Shown here: positions 29,355 through 39,506 of the stretch, one piece after another
Numbering within the stretch: position 1 is the stretch's first letter
How the letters are laid out: each line of letters starts with the position of its first letter
Assembly: GCF_000330505.1 (NCBI RefSeq)
Contig: NW_004443767.1
Coordinates: forward strand, 650,538 to 714,537
Length of the DNA stretch: 64,000 nucleotides
Source: Entamoeba invadens IP1
Taxonomy: Eukaryota > Evosea > Mastigamoebida > Endamoebidae
Reading direction: 5' to 3'
Notes under the pieces: model-generated
The model's database searches: none
Seen by the model: the letters and a program-made list of their open reading frames with translations, nothing else
What the model was told of the DNA's origin: nothing
Position numbers and translations under genes: made by a program

Positions 29355-29977
29355 TGTTAATTGTTTAAGGTTTTGTGGTATATGAGTTAATAACTATTGA
29401 TAAATAGTATCATAACTATTCATCGTTGTTAGATATATTAGTTATATATCTAATAATATCTAATACATGTTTCGTAATTTGATTTTTGGTTTTTATTACT
29501 ATTAGTATAGTATATATATAATGGTTATTTTATTAATAAAAAATAATATACAATAAATCAAGAGTTTGACATTTGGTGGTGTAAAATGTGAAGTGGCAAA
29601 TTATACTTTTTGGTGGTATAAAAAAACTATTTGAGTCAAAAGTATAATTACAATGGTATTTTTATAAAAAAAATAGTTAATATTTTTATTATAATAGATA
29701 ATGGTATAATAATCGTAAATAAAAAACTATCCAACTTGAAAATAACACTTAATACTTTACTTCGTCTTTTTTATTCCAATAATTAAATCACAATGGTAAT
29801 TAGTAATAAAAAGATTAGTAAAACGGGAGATTACATAAAGAGTGACAATGCAAGAATTAAACCACTCAAAAGTGATAAACGAGATTGAAGTGGAACTCGT
29901 TTGAACTCTCAAATCAGAAGCGGAGTTTGTTAACTTAATGCTAAACACGATGAAATGAATCAAACTAACACACAGAA
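29355..29977. other. Intergenic upstream of talin, with a short direct repeat
   Basis: About 620 bp AT-rich. TTTGGTGGTGTAAAA at 29572-29586 recurs as TTTGGTGGTATAAAA at 29609-29623, 37 bp further on. The pair could be a regulatory site for the talin gene, but this is only suggestive. Confidence 0.4.
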
Positions 29978-32900
29978 ATGGCGCAATCAGTGATTTTGAA
30001 GATTCACTTTAACTTTAAGGACAATGCGTCCCCAACAGCTACTATCGACTTGGTGAAGTCTGTCGCTGTCTTAGACACGGACTCGTCTGCCCAAATTGTG
30101 GACAAGTGTCTTGACAAGCTCCCGGAACGGCCTCAAGGAGAGTACATTTTGTGGCAAGCGAAACGACACACGTTGTTCCTCCCAAACCAAATTTTGGCGA
30201 CCGCGGGGTACGACGCTACGGAAGTCTTGGACGTCAGACCCAGAGTTCAGCGATTCAGATTTGAAATGGTCGACCATGGTGTGAAAACATTCCAAGTTGA
30301 TGTCACGATGACGGTGGAAGCTCTTTTGGCCTTTGTTGGAGAGAAGGTCGACATTATGTTTACTGATGAATATGGGTTCAAGGTCTACAATGAAGTCACT
30401 AAGAAGGAAGATCTTCATTGGCTGGACAATTTAAGAGTCTTTTACGAACAGATTGACTCAGAGAATCAACTGTTAATTCGGTTGAAAAAGAGATTCTACT
30501 TCAGAGATAAGAACGTTAACGACAGTGATCCAAAACAACTCCACTTGTTGTACACGGACTGTTCGAACAAAGTTGCGGAGGGATTTATTCCATTCAAAAT
30601 GGAGTCTGTTATTCCACTTGTTGCGTTGAATTGTTTGGTCTTCTATGGCTCATTTGACCAGCCACAATTCAAAGAAATCGACACTTCCAACCTTAAAGGT
30701 CTTGACAAGAAATTGCCACAAGGTATGCGTGACTTCTTCCCAATTGCTTACCGAAAGAAAGTTACCACAAAGCACTTGGCCGAAGTGTGCAAGGAGTGGA
30801 AAAACAAGTCCATGTCGACAAAGCAATTGCAAGCGAAGTACCAGTACTGTCAAATAGTGATGCGACAGAAAACGTACGGACTTGACGTCTTTAAGGTGAA
30901 GATCAGAAAGGTCGGAAAGTCCAAAGAAATTCCAAAGATTTTTGGTGTGTGCAAGGACTATGTCTTGCTCGCAGATGAAGATGGTGAAAATCAAGAAATC
31001 TGGGAAATTTCGAAGATTGCGCGGTACGCTATCGGTCCGGCTGTCTTTATTCTTGATCTTGGTAACCACTCGACAAGTTATATCACTTTGATCACAGAAG
31101 AAGGTGAATTGATTTCTGCAACACTGTCTGGATACATCGATTTGATCACAAAGAGAAAGAAAGAGGCACAGTTGGCAGAAAAAGAAGCAGAGCCGGAGTA
31201 CTCCATTTCGGATAAAATCGAAGACGTTCCTGCTGGTGATGGGTTGAATAAAAAGAAGAAGGTTGCGCCAAAAGTCACTCAAACGAGTGAACAAGCACAA
31301 CAAGTTTCACAAAGCGAAGTTCAGGAACAGGTCCAGTTGTGTGTGGATAGATACCAACAAATGACTTTCGAAGAAAGTACAGCAGCTCCTATTCAATTCA
31401 GTGCAGAAACCATGACCGAGACTGCACAGAACATTGGTACACTTGTCTCCGATTTGTACTCGACAGATCAAGCCACAGTGACTCAATCAATGTCCGAATT
31501 GTGTTCGCAAACAGACGCTCTGTTCACACAATTTTGTGCTTCTAAAAACGCAGACTTTGGTTCGTGTGTGATGAACGCAGATGAAGACGATGAACAGCTT
31601 TTGGTCGCTTGTAGAGCTGCAACAGAGTCGGCACAGGCCATAATGGAAAATAACAAAGACGGGCTTCAAAGTGCTGTGTTGATCCAATCAGCACAGAGCG
31701 AGGCTGAAATTCTCCCTCCAGAGATGTTTGTCGTACAAGCTTCTGTTTCTTCAGTTAATGCAATTTGTGCTCAAGCCACTGTTAATGACAACGGATCACA
31801 GATGTTGCTCCACGAGTTGTCACGTTCTGTGGGCGAAGGTATTTTCGACTTGGCTGCGATGTCATCAACGATGAATATTCATGGAGAGAAACTTGACCAA
31901 GCCAATAAAGTACTCAGAATGCTTGGAGAAAATGAAATTGCTGCGATGAGACTTTTGGCAGTCACTTCCAGTGAAGAAGGGTGCCAGAAGATATTAGGAG
32001 AAATGAAGAACACTATGGACACATGTTTGGCGTCGTACTTGGAAGTAGTTCAAGGCTGTGGACTTGAACAAGGATCACCGGAGATGCAAGCCTTGTTTGA
32101 GCAAGTCAATGTCATTAAGATGAATTGGGAGTCTTTAATGGCTGGGACACAAATGAGTGGATTTGAGGCACAAAAGAACTTGTTGACAATGGTCCAAAAT
32201 ATGTCTGCTGTGTTCAATGAATTGGCTTCATTGAGTGATCCACTCGTATCTGCTCAACAAGTAGAACAAGGGATTGATAACTTGGAAGACATTTTGGAAA
32301 CAACCAAAGAAACGTGCAAGACCATTGCACAAGAAAAGATCGATGACGGTAACCCCGAACAAGTCGCTGTTATCCTTGACCAATTCAAACAAGTTGCCGA
32401 CAAATTCTTTGTTCTTCGTGATAAGTTGGAGGCTGGTGAAAGAGGCGAGTTAGTTGAAGATGATTGCATTGTATTCAGACAAACATTGGAGACATTAATG
32501 ACTGCTTGCGACATGGAACAGATTGGTGAGAACATGCAAGGTCTTGCATTGAACGCAATGACTAAGACAGCTGTCGCAAGACGGTTGGCTTTGTGCGCAC
32601 AGGTCAGAAGAGTGATTAAAAACGGCCATCTTAAAGATAAGAATAGACAGAAGATTCTTATTAAGGCCAATCAAGCAATGGCGGGTGAGATGGACGAAAT
32701 GTTAAAGTTTTTGGCACAACCCGTTGACGAGCAGAGTCAAAAGCTCCCCATCAAATGCAAAGAATTTGCTCCAAAGACTTACGACATGATTGTCGAAGTG
32801 TTGGAAACGTTGCCATATATCCAAGACGATAGTGCCAGAGGCGCTTTAGAATTTGCTTGTAACGAAGCCGAAAAAGCAACATTTGACATGGCAAGACTGA

Positions 32901-34879
32901 ATAACTTGTTCAATAACACCAAACAGGCGAAGAAAGAGGTCTTATCGACAAAGAAAGAACAGTTCGATGATATTGACAACGAAATTGAACTCTTGATGGG
33001 CGAGTTGACGAAAGAAGGCTTTGAAGTGCAGGCTGTTAATAAAGAAGGTGTCAGAGAAAAGGGGAGAAAACAGATCGAAGAGTCGATGAAGGATTTGGCC
33101 GAAACTCTCAAAAAGGTCAAAGAAACGCCTCTTGAAGAATTGCCACAACTCTTTGAAAAGATCCAATCACAAAACAGAAAGAATTATAGAGCCGTCAAAG
33201 CCGTCGCTTCTACATCAAAAAGAGCGGACTTTAGAAAGAAGTTGTTGGACGCTTCGAAGAGACTTGCAGACCAAATGAAAGGAGTTGTTGACTTGTCACT
33301 TGATGAGAATTACGATGAAATTGCAAAGAAAGGAGGTGTTCTCGCAGACATTTGGGCCGAGATGGACGAGACAATGAAGGAAATTACTTTGGACGATGTT
33401 GTTATTGCACAAGAAGCTAAAGAAGATGAGATCCAAGATGCTGCTACAAAGGAGTTGGTTGGAGCTGCCAATGTCATTAACAATGCTATGGACAAAATCA
33501 ATTTGGCTCTTCAGGTCGCAAAGAAGAAAAAAGAAGAGAAAGAGAAGAAGATGATTGCAGAACAAGAAGCCGCTTATAAGGCTGCTGTCGAAGCAAATAA
33601 CCAAGCCGCCATTGAACAGGCAAAAGCAATGGCAGAGGCGCATCGCGAGAAGAAGACAAAGTACATTGATGACACCGATCTTGATGTCCAAGTTTTGGAA
33701 CAGGCCCAAGCACTTATCGGTTGCACTTCTGAATTGATTGGTAATGCTACTGTCGCACAGAAGACTATTTCGGCACAACAAATTAACGCGCCTGCTGAAA
33801 CAGACAGACAAGTCTATAACAAAGACGCCAACTGGGAAGAAGGTCTTATCTCTGCGGCCAAGACAGTCACTGGTTGCATTCAATACCTTGTCAAAGCAGC
33901 AAACGACCAGGTTGTTCATAACAAACCAAGTGAGGCTATGTTAGTCGCGTGTGCAAAGTCGGTCGCTGCCAATGCAGTCCAATTGCAAACGGCTTCAATG
34001 GTTAAAATGGATTCGAACGACCCAATGAAGAACGAAATTGCGACGAATGTCAAAAAGATCATTGAATCACAAAACCACTTCGTCAAAACAGTTTCTGCTG
34101 GTGCCGAGACCAAACAAAATGTCCCACCACCAAAGGTCAGAGGACAACAACAGCTCAGAATTATGTTGATGGAAGCCTCTGTCAATATTACCAATATCGA
34201 GAAGGAGTTGTTGAACGCACAAGAGGAGTTGTTGAAGATGAGAAAGGCTAGATACGGTAACGCAAAGATCCCCGTCGGAACAAAGGCAAAACCAGCTGCC
34301 AAACAGTCATCAACCAAAGTTGCTTCCGCTCTCAAGCCAACTGCGACCAAAACAGCGGTTCAACCAGTTAAACCCCAACCAAGAGGTGACGGGCCAAAGA
34401 GAGGAGGGTTCTTGGCAAACAGAGGTGGTAAACCACAGCCAACCGCAGTTGCCCAACCAACCCAACCAGTTTCCCCTCCTAAAGTCGAAAAGAAAGAAGA
34501 GGAACAAAAGGCACAAACACCAACTGGACGAAGAGGTGGATTCTTGGGAAGAGGAGGTTCTCGTAACGTGGCACCTTCTGGTACAACCGAACAAAGAAAG
34601 TCCGACCAACAAAAAGAAGAAGAACACAAACAAGAAACACCAAAGGATGTTCCTGTTGTTGCAAAGGAGACGAAAGCAGAGCCTCCACACGAAATTCATA
34701 AGGTCAACGTTCCAAAAGGGATGGAGCAAAAAATTGTTGGTCAAGCTGGCGATAAACCGGTCCAAAGAAATTTCAAGATCAACAAAGCATCACCTAAGGC
34801 TCAACCACAACAAGACGAGCAGGCTGGTGCATCGAATGAGTTGGCTGCGTTACTTGCTAAGAGAAGGAAGATGGGGTAA
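29978..34879 (+). CDS. Talin-like protein with FERM head, rod, I/LWEQ domain and RGG tail
   Basis: Single exon, 1633 aa, shorter than metazoan talin (about 2500). Residues 1-400 form the F0-F3 FERM head. About 430-1180 is an all-helical rod. A charged coiled coil (KKKKEEKEKK) at about 1175-1215 precedes the I/LWEQ actin-binding domain (about 1230-1430), recognised by DTDLDVQVLEQAQALIGC and WEEGLISAAKTV. The last 200 residues are low complexity, with two GGFL-type motifs flanked by Arg/Gly (RGGFLANRGG and RGGFLGRGG), ending in NELAALLAKRRKMG, which resembles a short actin-monomer-binding WH2-type helix. Dictyostelium talins end in a villin headpiece, which is absent here. Talins link membrane receptors to actin during adhesion and motility. 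Confidence 0.9.
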   Translation: MAQSVILKIHFNFKDNASPTATIDLVKSVAVLDTDSSAQIVDKCLDKLPERPQGEYILWQAKRHTLFLPNQILATAGYDATEVLDVRPRVQRFRFEMVDHGVKTFQVDVTMTVEALLAFVGEKVDIMFTDEYGFKVYNEVTKKEDLHWLDNLRVFYEQIDSENQLLIRLKKRFYFRDKNVNDSDPKQLHLLYTDCSNKVAEGFIPFKMESVIPLVALNCLVFYGSFDQPQFKEIDTSNLKGLDKKLPQGMRDFFPIAYRKKVTTKHLAEVCKEWKNKSMSTKQLQAKYQYCQIVMRQKTYGLDVFKVKIRKVGKSKEIPKIFGVCKDYVLLADEDGENQEIWEISKIARYAIGPAVFILDLGNHSTSYITLITEEGELISATLSGYIDLITKRKKEAQLAEKEAEPEYSISDKIEDVPAGDGLNKKKKVAPKVTQTSEQAQQVSQSEVQEQVQLCVDRYQQMTFEESTAAPIQFSAETMTETAQNIGTLVSDLYSTDQATVTQSMSELCSQTDALFTQFCASKNADFGSCVMNADEDDEQLLVACRAATESAQAIMENNKDGLQSAVLIQSAQSEAEILPPEMFVVQASVSSVNAICAQATVNDNGSQMLLHELSRSVGEGIFDLAAMSSTMNIHGEKLDQANKVLRMLGENEIAAMRLLAVTSSEEGCQKILGEMKNTMDTCLASYLEVVQGCGLEQGSPEMQALFEQVNVIKMNWESLMAGTQMSGFEAQKNLLTMVQNMSAVFNELASLSDPLVSAQQVEQGIDNLEDILETTKETCKTIAQEKIDDGNPEQVAVILDQFKQVADKFFVLRDKLEAGERGELVEDDCIVFRQTLETLMTACDMEQIGENMQGLALNAMTKTAVARRLALCAQVRRVIKNGHLKDKNRQKILIKANQAMAGEMDEMLKFLAQPVDEQSQKLPIKCKEFAPKTYDMIVEVLETLPYIQDDSARGALEFACNEAEKATFDMARLNNLFNNTKQAKKEVLSTKKEQFDDIDNEIELLMGELTKEGFEVQAVNKEGVREKGRKQIEESMKDLAETLKKVKETPLEELPQLFEKIQSQNRKNYRAVKAVASTSKRADFRKKLLDASKRLADQMKGVVDLSLDENYDEIAKKGGVLADIWAEMDETMKEITLDDVVIAQEAKEDEIQDAATKELVGAANVINNAMDKINLALQVAKKKKEEKEKKMIAEQEAAYKAAVEANNQAAIEQAKAMAEAHREKKTKYIDDTDLDVQVLEQAQALIGCTSELIGNATVAQKTISAQQINAPAETDRQVYNKDANWEEGLISAAKTVTGCIQYLVKAANDQVVHNKPSEAMLVACAKSVAANAVQLQTASMVKMDSNDPMKNEIATNVKKIIESQNHFVKTVSAGAETKQNVPPPKVRGQQQLRIMLMEASVNITNIEKELLNAQEELLKMRKARYGNAKIPVGTKAKPAAKQSSTKVASALKPTATKTAVQPVKPQPRGDGPKRGGFLANRGGKPQPTAVAQPTQPVSPPKVEKKEEEQKAQTPTGRRGGFLGRGGSRNVAPSGTTEQRKSDQQKEEEHKQETPKDVPVVAKETKAEPPHEIHKVNVPKGMEQKIVGQAGDKPVQRNFKINKASPKAQPQQDEQAGASNELAALLAKRRKMG

Positions 34880-35371
34880 GTCTCTTAAGTAAAGAGTCTT
34901 AATTGATCTTAATTTTCACTTCAATTTTTTAAGCTTAACACGTTCAAAACAGAAACGTAATAATAATAAGTTTTTATTTTTTTCTGTTACCTAAACCCTT
35001 TTTTTGCCTTCATACACAAAACAAGTTTTTGAAAATTTTTATTTTTTTTGTATCAACTCAATTTTGAATTGTATATTTTATAGTCACACAAATAAACAAT
35101 AATGAGTTTATTTATGTTAAACAAGAGCAAAGCATCTGAAAGAAAAATGGGGTCTAATGATGGTTTGATATTTTTGGTTGTTTTTTATTTAAAAAGTATA
35201 TTGTCATTTGGTTATAACGATATTGGTGTTTATATTGTCGTTATATTTGTTAATGCGACTATTTGACATTGTTTGTCATTAAGTGGATTGACGATGTAGC
35301 GTTTTTTGTTTTAATGTTGTAAAACAATAAAGTGATATGAAATTTCATCCAAAAGATTATTTTTGACAATC
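34880..35371. other. Intergenic before assembly gap, possible first exon of PLC-X gene
   Basis: About 490 bp. ATG at 35102 opens a frame whose exon could end at a GTTTGA donor (35163) at phase 1, matching the phase needed at 35481 beyond the gap. This is weak evidence; otherwise the sequence is AT-rich without signals. Confidence 0.3.
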
Positions 35372-35471
35372 NNNNNNNNNNNNNNNNNNNNNNNNNNNNN
35401 NNNNNNNNNNNNNNNNNNNNNNNNNNNNNNNNNNNNNNNNNNNNNNNNNNNNNNNNNNNNNNNNNNNNNNN
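35372..35471. other. Assembly gap of 100 N
   Basis: Exactly 100 unknown bases, a conventional scaffold-gap length, so the true size is unknown. It removes the N-terminal part of the following gene. Confidence 0.99.
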
Positions 35472-35480
35472 CTATTTGAG

Positions 35481-36199
35481 GGGATAGGTACATCGACTTA
35501 AGAATACAAAAAGTGGATAACGTCATTTACACGATCCACGGACTGATTTGCGACACGTTACTCAAATTGCTCAATGTGATAAAGAGGTTTGTGGATGATC
35601 ATCCAACCGAAGTTGTCATTGTTGACATCAACCACACATACGAAATGAACCAAGACGATTACGAAAACGTCGCAATTGGAATAAAAGAGCTCTTTAAGGA
35701 GGTGATAATCGAAGAAAAGGAGGAGTATTTATCGACGAGTATTGAAGAGTTGGTCAAAATGCATAAAAATGTTTTTGTGTTTTACGACCACCCACCTCAA
35801 ATTAAGATCGACAAAGCCGTGTGGAGTCAACAGTACATCAAATCGTTCTGGCCGAATCAAGCAACATTCGAGTCAGTTGCGGACGTGATTTTAAAAAAAG
35901 GGATCAAGTGGATTGATGAAAGAAGACACGCTGTCACGGTTCTACAAATTATCATGACACCGTCGTCAAACTCCATAAAGGCTGGGTATAACCCTTTCAA
36001 TTTTTCATCAAAAACAAAATTGATCAAGTGTATTGACTCGGCAAGGCCACATTTCTTACAATTTATGGGCACGCCCGAAATGGAGAATTTTAGGGTTAAT
36101 GTGTTGCTCATCGACGGTGTCGTTGTGGGTGACCCTTTCATCAAAATGTGCGTTGAGAGGACGATGTATTGGGGGAGAAAGAAAATGATGGAGGACTAG
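35481..36199 (+). CDS. PI-PLC X-domain protein (PLCXD-like), 5' partial
   Basis: The frame is open from 35480, where TTTGAG could be a splice acceptor, to TAG 36197-36199. It encodes GDRYIDLRIQ, IHGLICDTLL and FVDDHPTEVVIVDINHTYEM, typical of the phosphatidylinositol-specific phospholipase C X domain of PLCXD proteins, and ends in a beta-rich half that includes GDPFIKMCVERTMYWG. About 239 residues are present. The N-terminal part, which would carry the first catalytic His, is in the assembly gap. PLCXD proteins hydrolyse phosphoinositides or related lipids, but activity cannot be judged here. An internal GTG at 35513 is not a credible start. Confidence 0.75.
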
Positions 36200-36628
36200 A
36201 GAGCTCCTTTCTGTATGTCTGTCTCACAATCAATTTAAATCATATATATTTTACCGATTTGTTCGGGAAAGCCATAAAAACAATTGCTATTTTCACTGAT
36301 TTTTAAAACCATTTATATAGAATTTGTCTCGATTATTTTTAGATTGCTATATTTGGTCATTGATTTTTTCATAAACCCTTTTTCTCTTTTTGAAGATTAC
36401 AAGATAGGAAGAATATTTTAATGTGCAATAATTTAATTAAATGAAGCTATAAAAAACCATAAATTAATTATTAATAAAAGCAGAGAGAGATTGCGTCCCA
36501 AATGAGCGACTTAAAAAGAGAAAAGAGGGTTTTTTTGAGTTCGAAAGACGAGGAATGCAAAGGAAAGCACAAAATGGCGAAATGAGAAATCGGAAAATGA
36601 AAAATAAACTAGAAAAAGAGAAGTGTGG
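36200..36628. other. Intergenic, promoter region of RCT gene
   Basis: About 430 bp, AT-rich, with an ACTTAAAAAGAG stretch near 36510 that resembles the A-rich core element, though it is about 115 nt from the start codon. No gene seen. Confidence 0.4.
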
Positions 36629-37292
36629 ATGAACGAAGACTCCTATGATGACAAAATAGCATCGTTCATAACTCCAACGCCCTCACCAACACCTGACATT
36701 TTAATGGACCCGTTTGATACTCTGATTTTTCTTATCACATGGAAATAACATTTTTAATAACAAAATAGATATTTTAAAAGTATTAAAGAAGTCCCCGAGT
36801 GTGTGAGTCCGTACGAGCAACATGTGTCGAGTATGAATCGGCCTGCGTCCGATAAAGACCGAATTGCCTATGTCAACAAATTGGTCTGCGAGATGAAGGC
36901 ACAGTTCAGCGTCGACGAGAAAGTTGTTATTTATGCGTTGTACGCGTGCAGTGGCGACGTCGATTTAACACGGAGATTCTTTTCGGATGGGAAAGTCATT
37001 CCGTGGACTTGTGAGGAGGATGTTTGTCTGTTTATTTGTTGCGGGTGTAGTTTTTTATGATAAAACATATTATAAATATTTTATAATAAAATATATTATA
37101 AATGAAATTATATAGTTCATTCTATATAAATTTTACTAGACGGGGTTTGACGCGTAGCAAATTCTTGCGAGCAACGAGACGGAAAAAATTTTGCAAATTA
37201 TCATGAACAGAGGGAAGATCGAGACGGAGAAGCGTTGCCACTTCCTGTCGTGTAGTGGAGGAATTACTGAATTGTTGAAAATGAAATATTAG
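36629..37292 (+). CDS. Small RAP1 C-terminal (RCT)-domain protein
   Basis: Three exons: 36629-36711, 36769-37021 and 37158-37292, giving 156 aa. Introns are 57 nt (donor GTTTGA) and 136 nt (donor GTTTGT), both ending TAG, with matching phases. The centre reads YALYACSGDVDLTRRFFSDG (residues 83-102), then PWTCEEDVQ... across the intron to a helix ending TEKRCHFL. This order (helix, SG-[DE] motif, short hairpin, W-x-x-x-[ED]-D, final helix with Arg and Phe) is that of the RCT domain at the end of human RAP1 (TERF2IP), which binds the telomere protein TRF2. The Pro-rich first exon (TPTPSPTPD) is disordered. There is no BRCT or Myb domain. A telomere role is inferred from the domain alone. Confidence 0.7.
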
Positions 37293-37293
37293 A

Positions 37294-37485
37294 ATGTCTC
37301 AATTAACTTTTTGTACTACCCATTTCTTCTTCTTTTGCTCTTCACTACTTTATGGTGATTATCTTAAGGAATATTATAGTCATGTAATAAGTGATTTGAG
37401 TAAGATTTATAGTAAAAAAGGAAAAGAGTTAGAAAATTGGAACAAAACAGCACTAAACGATCATGAAGAACTGCCTGTGTTTTGA
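37294..37485 (+). CDS. Small ORF, uncertain secreted peptide
   Basis: ATG at 37294, one base after the RCT gene stop, opens a 63-aa frame. Its start (MSQLTFCTTHFFFFCSSLLYG) looks like a signal peptide and the rest is hydrophilic and helical. It overlaps the last 33 bp of the convergent TPR-like gene. No homologue recognised; it could be chance. Confidence 0.2.
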   Translation: MSQLTFCTTHFFFFCSSLLYGDYLKEYYSHVISDLSKIYSKKGKELENWNKTALNDHEELPVF

Positions 37486-38946
37486 GAAAGTCGTTTCATT
37501 ATCTTTGAGAGAGACGATGAAATAATAGTTTTTGTTTTTGGTAAGAGTGAGAGGTGGTGAGGTGAGAGTGAAAGTTGTTTGTGGTTGATTCAACGTGAAG
37601 TCTATAGTTGAACACAAACAAGTGTTATCTGTGTCATAATATGAGATATTAGCTTTGTAAGTCTTAGGTAAAGCACTAGCCCCGACACTCCTTACCAAGA
37701 ATTTCGTCACAATGTTAAAGATGTTGTTTTCAGCGGATGGGATTTGTTGTATTTCGACTGTTCTTAAGATATGAGAATGCACCAAAATAGTCTTATTTTT
37801 AGGAAGGTTTTGAAGGAGCATTTCAAAGTACTTATTGTAGTGTGTAGCATTCTTAGTGTTTTCAAAGGCATCTAATAAAGTATAAAATGTTTGAACCATT
37901 AGAGTCTCTAAATCTTCTGTTAACTCCACTTGACTCTCATTGATGAAAGAAAGTGTTTGAAGTCCATATTTAATTGCCGATTCATTATCGGAACAATCAA
38001 GTAATAACTCCGATGAAGTCTGATAGGCTTCTATTTTCTCGACACCTTCGGAATGCTCACGAGAGTATTCTAAGACTTTTTCAAGACGGTCTTTGTCATT
38101 CAGAGCTACATATATACTTGAAAGCCATGTTCTTAAAGCGACTTTCTTAGGATCAGTCTCTGGGATCTTAGAATGGTTCTGGAGTAAAGCACTGCCTATC
38201 TTTTCTGCACTAATCCAGTCTTTCTGAAATACTTTCACTTGAATAAGACTCAAAGAAATCTCAAATGAAAGGTCTTCATAATCGCCGGGTAACTTTCTGA
38301 GTTTATCTAAGGCTTCGTTGGCACTCATCTCGGCTTCACTGATGATTTTTTCAGGGTTATTACAATTTGTATACTTCGTCAGTAAAGTCTTTGCTTGGAC
38401 TAATTGATTTAAAGACTCAATTTCAAGAAGTGTCACGTCAGTTTGCTCTTGCTCGGTTGTACTCGAAACGTCCTTTAATAACTCTAAAGACATCACAAGA
38501 AAGTCAATGGAGGCTTCGTAGTCACTGTGCATGAAACGAAGTGAAGATTCTTCTTTCAAGAGAGAACACCCTTCAATCCCTTTTAACTGCCCGACGTTCT
38601 TTAATAAGTCGATCACTTTCAATAATTCACTCTCAGCAACATCCACTTCATTTCTGTTTATGGCACTTTTGTATCCCTCATAATGAGTCTCTACATACGT
38701 CTTAACTTCTTCTAATGGGATTTCAGTAACATCGTCTTTGTGGTCATGAGTCTCTTTGGTTGTGTTTTCAACGTCTTCATTTTCTATTGTAAAGTCCGTG
38801 TTCTTTGTCGTCTCTAATTTTTTACTCTCATCGTCACAGACTTCCGGTATCTTCTCTCTTAAAAATGTGTCTAAAGTGTCACACGCTACTTTGAAGAGTC
38901 CAAAGGAGAGTCCAGCAAAGAGGGCACTCCCTATTAAGTCTCCCAT
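37453..38946 (-). CDS. TPR-like helical protein of unknown function
   Basis: 497 aa from ATG 38946. The first 35 residues contain a Gly/Ala/Phe-rich hydrophobic patch (LIGSALFAGLSFGLFKVACD), then an acidic disordered linker to about residue 80. Residues about 80-390 are paired amphipathic helices, with tetratricopeptide-like units (for example ESELLKVIDLLKNVGQLKG, SDYEASIDFLVMSLELLK). The last 90 residues are predicted beta-rich (TIDFTLNQPQTTFTLTSPP). No enzyme motif. TPR scaffolds bind other proteins; the partner is unknown. Confidence 0.6.
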   Translation of the reverse strand: MGDLIGSALFAGLSFGLFKVACDTLDTFLREKIPEVCDDESKKLETTKNTDFTIENEDVENTTKETHDHKDDVTEIPLEEVKTYVETHYEGYKSAINRNEVDVAESELLKVIDLLKNVGQLKGIEGCSLLKEESSLRFMHSDYEASIDFLVMSLELLKDVSSTTEQEQTDVTLLEIESLNQLVQAKTLLTKYTNCNNPEKIISEAEMSANEALDKLRKLPGDYEDLSFEISLSLIQVKVFQKDWISAEKIGSALLQNHSKIPETDPKKVALRTWLSSIYVALNDKDRLEKVLEYSREHSEGVEKIEAYQTSSELLLDCSDNESAIKYGLQTLSFINESQVELTEDLETLMVQTFYTLLDAFENTKNATHYNKYFEMLLQNLPKNKTILVHSHILRTVEIQQIPSAENNIFNIVTKFLVRSVGASALPKTYKANISYYDTDNTCLCSTIDFTLNQPQTTFTLTSPPLTLTKNKNYYFIVSLKDNETTFSKHRQFFMIV

Positions 38947-39506
38947 CTCTTTTTAAAGTAACTGAAAGTTATTTACTTGAAGAAAATAGTAGTCGTCCAT
39001 TTTTTGAATATTTATTAAATTAAATCTATTATAATTATATTATATACAATATATTTATTATATATCAATACAATATATTTATGATATATTAATATTATAT
39101 AATAGATTTATAATATATTTATATTAAAGTAGTAACTATAATTGATCTGCTTGAAAAGAACTTTAAATTGATAACTTATTATCAAAAAGTGTATTAAAAT
39201 TAGTATATAAACTAAAAATATATAGTTAAATTGGGCAGATCAGAAGAAAACATAAATATTATAAGTTTCGATTAGATTTGTATTTTAAATTAAAACTAAT
39301 TATAAATCAGAAGCAAATTGGCGATTTTTCATTTTGCCATTTTGCTATAGAAAATAAGACTGTTGTTGACTAAAACTATGGATGAATGGTAAACTTTCAA
39401 TTAAATCTCGAAGATTTGATTAAGTTGAAAACCAAAAGTACTTTAACAAAAATATCACCCCAAAATGGGGTTTTTAAAAAAGAACACGTGATTGCAATCA
39501 GAAAAA
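38947..39506. other. Divergent AT-rich intergenic region
   Basis: About 560 bp of divergent promoter DNA. Imperfect repeats built on ATATATTTAT occur between 39000 and 39130. No coding relic seen. Confidence 0.4.

Noticed and set aside
34320..34892. 190-codon plus-strand frame over the talin tail
   Set aside because: It is a +1 frame shadow within the talin coding region, caused by its Gln/Lys-rich codons.
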